In this document: piece by piece, positions 1 to 5,194 of the stretch
How the letters are laid out: every line of letters starts with the position of its first letter
Numbering within the stretch: position 1 is the first letter of the stretch
Notes under the pieces: generated by a model
Seen by the model: the letters and a program-made list of their open reading frames with translations, nothing else
What the model was told of the DNA's origin: nothing
Database searches by the model: none
Translations under genes and position numbers: made by a program
Source of the DNA: Undibacterium sp.
GTDB lineage: Bacteria; Pseudomonadota; Gammaproteobacteria; Burkholderiales; Burkholderiaceae_D
Length of the DNA: 5,194 bases
Assembly (NCBI GenBank): GCA_019752975.1
Contig: JAIELM010000506.1
Coordinates: 1-5,194 of the forward strand
Reading direction: 5' to 3'

Positions 1-18
1 TTTTACCCCTATAACAAT

Positions 19-657
19 ATGGTGTCTACACCTCAACAACAACGCGCATTTTGGTTACGTCATCTGCATAATTGGCATTGGATAAGTTCGGCGATCTGCC
101 TGATTGCGATGATGCTGTTCGCCGTCACTGGTTTTACTTTGAATCATGCAGGCGACATCGAAGCTCGCCCAAAAACCAGCAAAAAAAACGGACAAGTACC
201 CGAAAACTTACGCCAACAATTAAGTGTGGAGGTCGCCAAACGTAGCCAAAAGGGGGCCGATACCCAATTGCCAGATGACGCCGTGCAGTGGCTAGCTACC
301 CAGCATCGCATTGATGCAGCAGGTAAATTGGCTGAATGGACGCCGGAAGAAATTTATGTGCCACTGCCACGACCTGGCGGGGATGCGTGGCTACGTGTGA
401 ATTTGGCCGATGGTGAATTTGAATATGAAAAAACCGAACGTGGTGTAGTCGCCTATTTAAATGATTTGCACAAAGGTAGAAATACGGGCAAAGCTTGGTC
501 ATGGTTCATCGATATTTTTGCGTTAGCGTGTCTGATTTTTTGTATCACAGGTCTATTTTTATTGAAGATGCACGCTAGCAGTCGCCGCCTGACTTGGCCT
601 TTGCTTGTTGCTGGTCTGGTCTTGCCTTTGGTACTCAGTATTATGTTTATTCATTAG
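19..657 (+). CDS. PepSY-associated three-helix inner-membrane protein, putative transmembrane electron carrier
   Basis: This 212-residue protein has a short His/Trp-rich N-terminus (RHLHNWHW, 14-21), a first membrane helix at about 22-42 ending in TLNHA, a periplasmic PepSY-like domain at about 45-160, a second helix at about 162-183 and a third at about 193-211. This matches the short PepSY-associated TM family found beside DUF2271 and DUF4198 genes. Longer PepSY membrane proteins (FpvG/FoxB type) are linked to periplasmic reduction of ferric siderophores. Histidines near the membrane (H15, H17, H20, H43, H151 in DLHKGR) are candidate heme ligands, which is inference. I infer that it passes electrons between the cytoplasmic reductase (3503-4999) and the periplasmic DUF2271 protein. 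The frame stays open to the left window edge and no ribosome site is visible in the 18 bases before the ATG, so a slightly earlier start is possible, but the conserved block begins by residue 11. Family assignment is fairly sure; function is inferred. Confidence 0.85.
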   Translation: MVSTPQQQRAFWLRHLHNWHWISSAICLIAMMLFAVTGFTLNHAGDIEARPKTSKKNGQVPENLRQQLSVEVAKRSQKGADTQLPDDAVQWLATQHRIDAAGKLAEWTPEEIYVPLPRPGGDAWLRVNLADGEFEYEKTERGVVAYLNDLHKGRNTGKAWSWFIDIFALACLIFCITGLFLLKMHASSRRLTWPLLVAGLVLPLVLSIMFIH

Positions 658-682
658 TAGGACTTATGCAAAACAGACTTCA

Positions 683-712
683 GGGAGCATAGCCGTAGCC
701 TAGGCTGCTCCT
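683..712 (+). promoter_or_regulatory. Imperfect hairpin downstream of the PepSY gene
   Basis: GGAGCA (684-689) pairs with TGCTCC (706-711), with an outer G-T wobble at 683/712. GCC (692-694) pairs with GGC (703-705) across a two-base bulge, leaving a loop of about 8 bases. The loop side also contains the 10-bp palindrome AGCCTAGGCT (697-706), so two alternative folds compete. No T-run follows, so this is not a standard intrinsic terminator. It may be an mRNA processing or stability element in the 194-bp gap, or chance. Confidence 0.3.
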
Positions 713-737
713 AACTGTATTAAATCCGCCAGCTGAC

Positions 738-767
738 TCAAGGTAACAAAAGTCAAGGTAACAAAAG
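738..767 (+). repeat. 15-bp perfect tandem duplication
   Basis: The unit TCAAGGTAACAAAAG occurs twice in immediate succession (738-752 and 753-767), followed by a partly similar TAAGTGAGTAAA stretch. It lies in the non-coding gap about 85 bp upstream of the DUF2271 start. It may be replication slippage or a pair of binding sites one and a half helical turns apart. No promoter hexamers could be placed convincingly around it. Confidence 0.9.
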
Positions 768-842
768 TAAGTGAGTAAATAAATCCTACAGTCAAGCCAG
801 CAAACTCATCCATAGCAATACTCTACTCATCACCTATTTATT

Positions 843-847
843 GAGGA
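843..847 (+). promoter_or_regulatory. Ribosome binding site of the DUF2271 gene
   Basis: GAGGA lies 4 bases before the ATG at 852 and 13 bases before a second in-frame ATG at 861. The spacing is short for the first and long for the second, so 852 is favoured but 861 is not excluded. Both starts leave a plausible signal peptide. Confidence 0.6.
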
Positions 848-851
848 CATT

Positions 852-1373
852 ATGCAAGATATGCAAAAAATACTTCCTTTCGCTATCACCAGTTTGTTGG
901 GGACATCCGCCATGGCAGCGGAACTGGTCGTCAAAGTTGAAGTACCCAAACTTTCAGTTGCTGAATATCATCGTCCTTATGTCGCCATTTGGGTTGAACG
1001 TCCAGATCAAAGTTTTGCAGCAAATTTATCGGTCTGGTATGACCTCAAAAAGCGCGACAACGAAGGTGCAAAATGGTTGAAGGATATGCGCCAATGGTGG
1101 CGTCGTAGTGGTCGTGACGTCGCTATGCCTATTGATGGTGTCAGCGCAGCGACACGCATCGTTGGGGAGCATAGCTTAAGTTTTGCGGGTGATAAAACGG
1201 CGCTCAGTACATTGCCCGCAGGGGAATACAATTTGCTAGTTGAAGCGGCACGTGAAGGAGGAGGGCGTGAAGTAGTGAAAGTCCCGTTTGTGTGGGGCGG
1301 TAAAGAGAGTAAAACTGTGGTTGTGCAAGGTAGCCATGAGTTGGGTGCTATTTCTGTTCAAGTGAAACCATAA
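852..1373 (+). CDS. DUF2271 periplasmic protein, putative FMN-carrying electron-transfer protein
   Basis: This 173-residue exported protein has a Sec-type signal peptide: a Lys-containing start, a hydrophobic core (about 7-18) and likely AMA cleavage after residue 22. The mature part matches the DUF2271 family as I know it: VEVPKLSVAEYHRPYVAIW (29-47), VWYDLKKRDNEGAKW (61-75), MRQWWRRSGRD (79-89) and a C-terminal GSHELG (160-165). Residues 95-101 (DGVSAAT) resemble the ApbE flavinylation motif D-x-x-[ST]-G-A-[ST], where the last Thr (here T101) receives FMN through a phosphoester bond; alanine replaces the usual glycine. An ApbE gene lies two genes downstream, so I infer that this is the flavinylated periplasmic redox protein of the cassette. 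It is preceded by a 194-bp gap and followed 63 bp later by the DUF4198 gene. Family call is confident; the flavin role is inference. Confidence 0.88.
   Translation: MQDMQKILPFAITSLLGTSAMAAELVVKVEVPKLSVAEYHRPYVAIWVERPDQSFAANLSVWYDLKKRDNEGAKWLKDMRQWWRRSGRDVAMPIDGVSAATRIVGEHSLSFAGDKTALSTLPAGEYNLLVEAAREGGGREVVKVPFVWGGKESKTVVVQGSHELGAISVQVKP
1134..1154 (+). other. Putative flavinylation motif in the DUF2271 protein
   Basis: Codons for D95-G96-V97-S98-A99-A100-T101. The known ApbE target pattern is D-x-x-[ST]-G-A-[ST], with FMN linked to the final hydroxyl residue. Six of seven positions fit and the glycine is alanine. T101 is the predicted acceptor, encoded at 1152-1154. Confidence 0.55.
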
Positions 1374-1424
1374 GCGCTTGTCTCCATTTTTTTTCGCCCT
1401 TTTCTAACATGACATTATTTATTT

Positions 1425-1429
1425 GAGGA
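1425..1429 (+). promoter_or_regulatory. Ribosome binding site of the DUF4198 gene
   Basis: GAGGA sits 7 bases before the ATG at 1437, a normal spacing that fixes this start. The local context (TTATTTGAGGA) closely resembles the one before the DUF2271 gene (TATTTATTGAGGA), suggesting similar translation strength for the two exported proteins. Confidence 0.8.
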
Positions 1430-1436
1430 ATACAAC

Positions 1437-2270
1437 ATGGATCTCTTCTTAAGCAAAACCAGTCAACGTATTGGCCTAGCAATCGCGGCATGCATACCTT
1501 TATTAGCACCGCTGGATGCACTTGCACACCGCCAGTTTATCGTGCCAACTTCAACCGTTGTCAGTGGCAAAGCGCCATGGGTGAGCTTTGACGCGGCGGC
1601 GGCGTCGGACGTGTTTTTCTTTGATCATGTTGCGATGAATTTAAACGATCTAGTCATCACCGCCGCCGACGGTTCTACCGTAAAAGCGGAAAATCAAAGC
1701 ACTGGGAAATTACGGAGTAGCTTTGACTTGCGAACCGAATTAACCGGCACCTATCGTATCGCGGTAGTGAGTAGTGGTATTAATGCGAGCTACAAAGAAA
1801 ATGGCACCACCAAACGCTGGCGCGGTACCGCAGAAACTTTTGCCAAAGAAGTCCCTGCCAATGCCGAAGAATTACAAGCTAGTTACAATCAAGGCCGTGT
1901 AGAAACCTTTGTGACCAACGGTAAGCCGAGCACCACAGCATTAAATGCAACGGGCAAAGGTTTGGAATTAAGCCCGATCACGCACCCGAATGATTTAGTG
2001 GTTGGTGAAACTGCGCAATTTCGTTTCCTGATTGACGGCAAACCTGCAGCAGGTGCCAAAGTCACGGTGATTGCTGGCGGCATTCGTTATCGCCAAAAAT
2101 TGGACGAACAGATTTTGACGACTGACGGTGACGGTAGAGTGAGCATCAATTGGCAGGGCGCTGGTTTGTACTGGATTCAGGCAAACTTGAGCGATAGTAA
2201 ATCTGGCATCCCTGGTGTCAAAGATCGTCGTGCCAGCTATGTTGCGACTTTGGAAGTCATGCCACAGTAA
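1437..2270 (+). CDS. DUF4198 exported protein, putative periplasmic metal-handling or accessory factor
   Basis: This 277-residue protein has a Sec signal peptide (hydrophobic core about 12-25, cleavage likely after DALA, residue 30), so the mature chain would begin HRQFIVPTSTVVSG. DUF4198 (COG5266-like) proteins are periplasmic with Ig-like beta domains and have been loosely connected to nickel/cobalt uptake components. Family-like blocks are FFFDHVAMNLNDLVI (61-75), RWRGTAETFAKE (128-139), GRVETFVTNGKPS (153-165), GLELSPITHPNDLVVGE (175-191), a second beta-rich domain with DGKPAAGAKVTVIAGGIRYR (200-219) and a C-terminal DGDGRVSINWQGAGLYWIQA segment (230-249). The predicted mature N-terminal histidine could bind metal through its amino group and side chain, which is inference. 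No catalytic motif is recognised. It lies between the DUF2271 gene and the ApbE gene, with a 190-bp gap after it. Family call is confident; role unknown. Confidence 0.87.
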   Translation: MDLFLSKTSQRIGLAIAACIPLLAPLDALAHRQFIVPTSTVVSGKAPWVSFDAAAASDVFFFDHVAMNLNDLVITAADGSTVKAENQSTGKLRSSFDLRTELTGTYRIAVVSSGINASYKENGTTKRWRGTAETFAKEVPANAEELQASYNQGRVETFVTNGKPSTTALNATGKGLELSPITHPNDLVVGETAQFRFLIDGKPAAGAKVTVIAGGIRYRQKLDEQILTTDGDGRVSINWQGAGLYWIQANLSDSKSGIPGVKDRRASYVATLEVMPQ

Positions 2271-2334
2271 AAGCTAGTAGGTGCTACGCGCTGGTCGTAT
2301 GTTCAAAAACATCTATGTTGATGCTTAAGTTTAC

Positions 2335-2348
2335 GCTTAAATTTAAGC
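2335..2348. promoter_or_regulatory. 14-bp perfect palindrome upstream of the ApbE gene, possible operator
   Basis: GCTTAAATTTAAGC reads the same on both strands. A further GCTTAA half-site lies 12 bp upstream at 2323-2328, making a direct plus inverted arrangement. A weak promoter-like pair, TTGATG (2318-2323) and TTTAAG (2342-2347) 18 bases apart, overlaps it. Together they could be a regulated promoter for the ApbE-reductase pair. The hexamers are poor matches, so the promoter part is tentative. Confidence 0.4.
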
Positions 2349-2393
2349 AGATACTAATGAATGCAAGGCCGACGCGTCCTCGCTCTTAGCCGT

Positions 2394-2424
2394 GCGCATT
2401 GAGTAGCGCATTGAGTAGCGCATT
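2394..2424 (+). repeat. 12-bp tandem repeat, about 2.6 copies
   Basis: The unit GCGCATTGAGTA occurs at 2394-2405 and 2406-2417, with a partial third copy GCGCATT at 2418-2424. It ends about 36 bp before the proposed GTG start of the ApbE gene and supplies the last in-frame stop (TAG, 2416-2418) before that gene. It looks like slippage expansion; a regulatory role is not shown. Confidence 0.9.
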
Positions 2425-2460
2425 TTCGCTCTCCACTTTATTATTTTTACCTGGTTTCCC

Positions 2461-3486
2461 GTGTCTATTTCCAGTTCATCAAGGTTCAATCAACGACAGG
2501 TGATTATTCCCCTGCACATGACACAACCACGCGTGCCAGACCTCAATATGCAGCGATTCGATCTGCATGGTTTGAGCATGGGTACGAACTGGCAAGTGCA
2601 ATGTTATGTGCAACCGCATCTCGATCACGAGACATTACAAGTGGGTATACAAACCCAACTCGATCAAGTCGTTGCACAGATGAGTCCATGGGAAGCCAAT
2701 TCCAACATCAGTCAATTTAATCGAGCACCTGCAAATAGCTGGCATGTATTGCCAACCGAGTTTTTTAAAGTGTTGCAACATAGTCTGTTTGTGGCAGAAC
2801 AGACGCAAGGTGCCTACGATCCTAGTATTGGTCATCTGGCCAATTTGTGGGGTTTTGGTCCGGCAGGAAAAATCACCGCAGTACCCGATGCAGCGGCAAT
2901 TTCGCAAGCTTTAGCGCTGACGCAATGGCGCTGTGTGCAAATTAATCCTGAGAATCAGAGCGCCTTACAGACAGGGAATATTCATCTCGATTTATGTTCC
3001 ACTGCAAAAGGCTTTGGTGTAGATCACGTCGCTCGTTATTTGCAGCAATTAGACATACACAGTTATCTGGTCGAAGTGGGTGGTGAACTGCGTGGTCTAG
3101 GCTGTAAGGCCGATGGTCAGCCTTGGTGGGTGGAGTTAGAGGAATTACCCGAATCAAATAAGATTCCATGTATTGCTGCCTTACATGGTTTGGCGATCGC
3201 CACTTCTGGCGACTACCGGCGTTACTTTGAGATCGCAGGTCAACGCTATTCGCATAGCATAGACCCACGCAATGGCTACCCAGTACCACATGGCGTGGCT
3301 TCAGTCACGGTACTTCACCCCGAATGCATGATCGCTGATGCTTTGGCGACAGCGATGACGGTGCTGGGCTTAGAACGAGGTATGGAATACGCCAAGCAAT
3401 TACATGTCGCCGCACGTTTTATTGTGCGTGAAGCTGATACTTATCGTCAAACCTTGAGCCCGGCATTGATGGCGATGCTAGACTAA
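2461..3486 (+). CDS. apbE: FAD:protein FMN transferase (ApbE family)
   Basis: ApbE-family enzymes use FAD and Mg2+ to attach FMN covalently to a Thr/Ser of target redox proteins. Motifs in the 341-residue chain, in order: FDLHGLSMGTNW (33-44), MSPWEANSNISQFNR (74-88), GAYDPSIGHLANLWGFGP (117-134), LDLCSTAKGFGVD (176-188, the usual DLGGIAKG loop), YLVEVGGELRGLG (202-214), TSGDYRRYF (248-256), SHSIDPRNGYPV (264-275, N where T is common) and ADALATAMTVLG (292-303, with D293 and T297 as probable Mg2+ ligands). The length is normal and the enzyme looks intact. The start is uncertain: GTG 2461 is the longest, while GTG 2500, ATG 2518 and ATG 2548 keep the whole domain, and none has a clear ribosome site. 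No signal peptide or lipobox follows any of these starts, although many ApbE proteins are exported. The likely target is the DUF2271 protein. The stop is 16 bp before the reductase start, implying co-translation. Confidence 0.93.
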   Translation: MSISSSSRFNQRQVIIPLHMTQPRVPDLNMQRFDLHGLSMGTNWQVQCYVQPHLDHETLQVGIQTQLDQVVAQMSPWEANSNISQFNRAPANSWHVLPTEFFKVLQHSLFVAEQTQGAYDPSIGHLANLWGFGPAGKITAVPDAAAISQALALTQWRCVQINPENQSALQTGNIHLDLCSTAKGFGVDHVARYLQQLDIHSYLVEVGGELRGLGCKADGQPWWVELEELPESNKIPCIAALHGLAIATSGDYRRYFEIAGQRYSHSIDPRNGYPVPHGVASVTVLHPECMIADALATAMTVLGLERGMEYAKQLHVAARFIVREADTYRQTLSPALMAMLD

Positions 3487-3502
3487 GACTCTGATCATTA
3501 AT

Positions 3503-4999
3503 ATGCCATCACAAAATCAACAACTACATCACAAGCTCCTACCATTCGCCTTATGCCTAGCGCTCAGTCTTTGCGCGATTTGCTTGTTCGCACCAATCGA
3601 GCCTTTCTTTAGCATACAACAGCTGCGCATGAGTACTTTGGCTAGCGTGTTGAGCAGTTATTTCTTATTTTATTTTTGGATACTCAAGCGACATCATCGG
3701 TTCCATCAATCCAGCCATCAAGCAAAACTCGATCTCGCCAGCATGCATCAAGAACAGGTATTGATCGTCTTTGCTAGTCAAACTGGTTATGCAGAACAAC
3801 TCGCCACGCAAACTCACAATAGCTTGCAGCAAGGTGGGATGCAAACTCAACTCTGTGACATTAGTCAACTCAGTGCCGAGATACTGCAGCAAGCCCATAA
3901 GGTGTTATTTTTGGTCAGTACAACCGGTGAAGGCGATGCGCCGGATAGCGCGGCCAAATTTGCCCGTGACATCATGGGACAAACGATCAAATTTCCACAA
4001 CTACACTATGCGATACTCGCCTTGGGTGATCGCAACTACCAAGCCTTCTGTGCTTTTGGACATCAACTTGATCATTGCTTACACCAACAAGGCGCTCAGA
4101 CTTTATTCGATATTGTCGAAGTCGATAACGGTGATGACGGTGCTCTACGACATTGGCAACATCATTTGGGCGTGCTCAGCGGTCACACTGATCTCGCTGA
4201 CTGGCATCAAGCTGAGTATGAAATATGGACGCTGACTGAACGACATTTATTGAACGCGGGCAGTCAAGGCAATCCGGCGTATCAACTACGTCTGACACCT
4301 CCCAAAGACAGCATTTGGCAGGCAGGCGACATCGCCGAAATTTTGCCGCGTCACCCTGATGTAGATCGGACATTGCCACATCGCGAGTACTCTATTGCCT
4401 CCATCCCACAAGATGGCGCGGTCGAGCTGATCGTACGTCAAATGCAACAAGCTGATGGCAGCTTGGGATTAGGGTCGGGTTGGCTTACCCATTATGCGGG
4501 TATCGGCGAATCTATCCAATTACGCTTGCGCAGCAATCGCAGTTTTCATCCTCCCACTTCGGACTGTCCGCTGATCTTAATCGGCAATGGTACCGGCATC
4601 GCGGGTTTGCGCGCTCATCTGAAGCAACGTGAACATGAGCATAAGCAAAAGCGGACGCAAAATATACCCACGCAAAACTGGCTGTTCTTCGGCGAACGCA
4701 ATCACGCCCACGATTATTTCTGTCAATCCGAGATCGAGCAATGGGTAGCGAATAACAATTTAAGCAAACTCGATTTAGCTTTTTCCCGTGATCAAGCACA
4801 AGGCTGTTACGTACAAGACAAACTGCGGGAACAAGCGACGGAGTTACGTGCGTGGGTTCAGCAAGGCGCGGCTATTTATGTTTGCGGTAGCTTGGAAGGT
4901 ATGGCCGGTGGTGTCGATCAGGCATTGAGCGAGATCTTGGGAGAGGGCGAGGTAGAGCGCATGCGTGAAGAGGGATTGTATCGACGCGACGTTTATTAA
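3503..4999 (+). CDS. Membrane-anchored NADPH-dependent FAD/FMN reductase (CysJ-like flavoprotein)
   Basis: This 498-residue diflavin reductase starts with two membrane helices (about 11-30 and 44-61). The following KRHHRFH suggests that the catalytic part is cytoplasmic. A flavodoxin domain (about 86-225) binds FMN through FASQTGYAEQLA (90-101), STTGEGDAPDSA (139-150) and LGDRNYQAFCAFG (174-186). A ferredoxin-reductase-like part (about 237-498) has REYSIAS (294-300) for FAD, GLGSGWLT (322-329), LIGNGTGIAGLRAHL (359-373) for NADPH, FFGERN (395-400), IYVCGSLEGMAGGVDQAL (458-475) and the C-terminal YRRDVY, whose final Tyr probably stacks on FAD. The FAD part is compact and appears to lack the helical connecting domain of CysJ and cytochrome P450 reductase. 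A basic linker (375-390) lies between the NADP loop and WLFFGER. CysJ itself is soluble and about 600 residues, so assimilatory sulfite reduction is unlikely; feeding electrons to the PepSY/DUF2271 pair is my inference. No strong ribosome site is visible, so coupling to the ApbE gene is likely. Confidence 0.92.
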   Translation: MPSQNQQLHHKLLPFALCLALSLCAICLFAPIEPFFSIQQLRMSTLASVLSSYFLFYFWILKRHHRFHQSSHQAKLDLASMHQEQVLIVFASQTGYAEQLATQTHNSLQQGGMQTQLCDISQLSAEILQQAHKVLFLVSTTGEGDAPDSAAKFARDIMGQTIKFPQLHYAILALGDRNYQAFCAFGHQLDHCLHQQGAQTLFDIVEVDNGDDGALRHWQHHLGVLSGHTDLADWHQAEYEIWTLTERHLLNAGSQGNPAYQLRLTPPKDSIWQAGDIAEILPRHPDVDRTLPHREYSIASIPQDGAVELIVRQMQQADGSLGLGSGWLTHYAGIGESIQLRLRSNRSFHPPTSDCPLILIGNGTGIAGLRAHLKQREHEHKQKRTQNIPTQNWLFFGERNHAHDYFCQSEIEQWVANNNLSKLDLAFSRDQAQGCYVQDKLREQATELRAWVQQGAAIYVCGSLEGMAGGVDQALSEILGEGEVERMREEGLYRRDVY

Positions 5000-5066
5000 A
5001 CACAGGTTTAAATACAGCTTTAAGCGCAGATTTGCCGTGAGAGTGTGATCATTGGGTGGATTCAGT

Positions 5067-5075
5067 TGCTATGAT
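5067..5075 (+). promoter_or_regulatory. Extended -10-like motif, weak promoter candidate
   Basis: TGCTATGAT fits the extended -10 pattern TGnTATAAT with one mismatch. No good -35 box lies 16-18 bases upstream. A transcript starting here would run straight into the inverted repeat, so it would be short unless it reads through. It is at chance level on its own. Confidence 0.2.
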
Positions 5076-5083
5076 GATTCATC

Positions 5084-5194
5084 AAAAAACGAAAACCCTT
5101 CAACGCCGAGACGCCGGGGCGCTGGGGAGCGCAGAGATTTCCTCCGATTTTCTCCGCGTCTCCGCGCCTCGGCGTTGAAGGGTTTTGACTTTTT
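5084..5194. repeat. Long imperfect inverted repeat, REP/MITE-like, possible bidirectional terminator
   Basis: A perfect 19-bp arm at 5092-5110 (AAAACCCTTCAACGCCGAG) is the reverse complement of 5168-5186. Pairing continues inward with a few mismatches and G-T wobbles to about 5128/5150, giving a hairpin of about 95 nt. Outside the arms, A5 (5084-5088) faces T5 (5190-5194) across a 3-base mismatch. The inner part is built of 8-9-base degenerate units, for example TCTCCGCG twice at 5151-5166. Elements of this look (CGCCGAGACGCC...GCGTCTCCGCG) recur between genes in many environmental bacteria, from memory and not checked. Position after the last gene and the T-runs suit a transcription terminator. 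The outermost part may continue past the window. Confidence 0.85.

Noticed and set aside
841..1080. Open frame of 79 codons from a TTG overlapping the start of the DUF2271 gene
   Set aside because: It overlaps the clearly recognisable DUF2271 protein in another frame, has no family resemblance, and the GAGGA at 843-847 would lie inside it.
1255..1269. Very strong ribosome-site-like run GAAGGAGGAGGG followed by GTG inside the DUF2271 gene
   Set aside because: The GTG is out of frame and meets a stop two codons later; the run is explained by the E-G-G-G-R codons.
1374..1436. T8 run (1387-1394) after the DUF2271 gene considered as a terminator
   Set aside because: Only the 8-bp palindrome AAGCGCTT precedes it, which cannot form a loop-bearing stem, and the next gene starts 63 bp on with a good ribosome site.
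2348..2366. Possible Fur box (AGATACTAATGAATG region)
   Set aside because: Too few matches to the 19-bp GATAATGATAATCATTATC consensus and no symmetry.
2942..3289. 115-codon minus-strand frame inside the ApbE gene, and other minus-strand frames
   Set aside because: They lie antisense to genes with intact conserved motifs and show no recognisable domains or start signals.
3771..4235. 154-codon plus-strand frame inside the reductase gene
   Set aside because: It overlaps the flavodoxin domain, whose FMN motifs are intact in the main frame; the alternative product resembles nothing and has no ribosome site.
3503..4999. Naming the reductase cysJ
   Set aside because: Two membrane helices, the compact FAD part and the absence of a cysI neighbour in view argue against assimilatory sulfite reductase despite the shared motifs.
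4996..5011. TTAAAC/GTTTAA stem overlapping the reductase stop codon
   Set aside because: A 6-bp AT-rich stem with no T-run is too weak for a terminator; the strong hairpin at 5092-5186 is the better candidate.

Overview
The window holds five same-strand genes that read as one functional cassette. In order they are a PepSY-type three-helix membrane protein (19-657), an exported DUF2271 protein (852-1373), an exported DUF4198 protein (1437-2270), an ApbE-family FAD:protein FMN transferase (2461-3486) and a membrane-anchored NADPH/FAD/FMN reductase resembling the CysJ flavoprotein (3503-4999). It ends in a long imperfect inverted repeat (about 5084-5194). The minus-strand open frames I examined all lie inside these genes and look like shadows.

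Organism: the moderate base composition, the Gram-negative-style Sec signal peptides and the gene set suggest a proteobacterium. A betaproteobacterium of the Burkholderiales/Oxalobacteraceae type is my guess, from remembered resemblance only. No rRNA or marker gene is present to settle it.

How the parts may work together (inference): the reductase would take electrons from cytosolic NADPH through FAD and FMN at the inner face of the inner membrane. The PepSY protein, with histidines near its helix ends, would pass them across the membrane. The periplasmic DUF2271 protein carries a flavinylation-like motif (DGVSAAT, residues 95-101) and would hold a covalent FMN attached by the ApbE enzyme encoded two genes downstream. 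The DUF4198 protein, with a predicted N-terminal histidine after signal cleavage, may handle a metal. The natural acceptor is not visible; related PepSY proteins reduce ferric siderophores, so iron or metal acquisition is the leading guess.

Non-coding DNA: two gaps of about 190 bp (658-851 and 2271-2460) interrupt the cassette. The first has a hairpin and a 15-bp tandem duplication; the second has a 14-bp perfect palindrome and a 12-bp tandem repeat. I saw no tRNA, rRNA, CRISPR array or transposase, and no convincing Fur box. The main unusual points are the Gly-to-Ala change in the flavinylation motif, an ApbE with no evident signal peptide beside an exported putative target, and the terminal inverted repeat.
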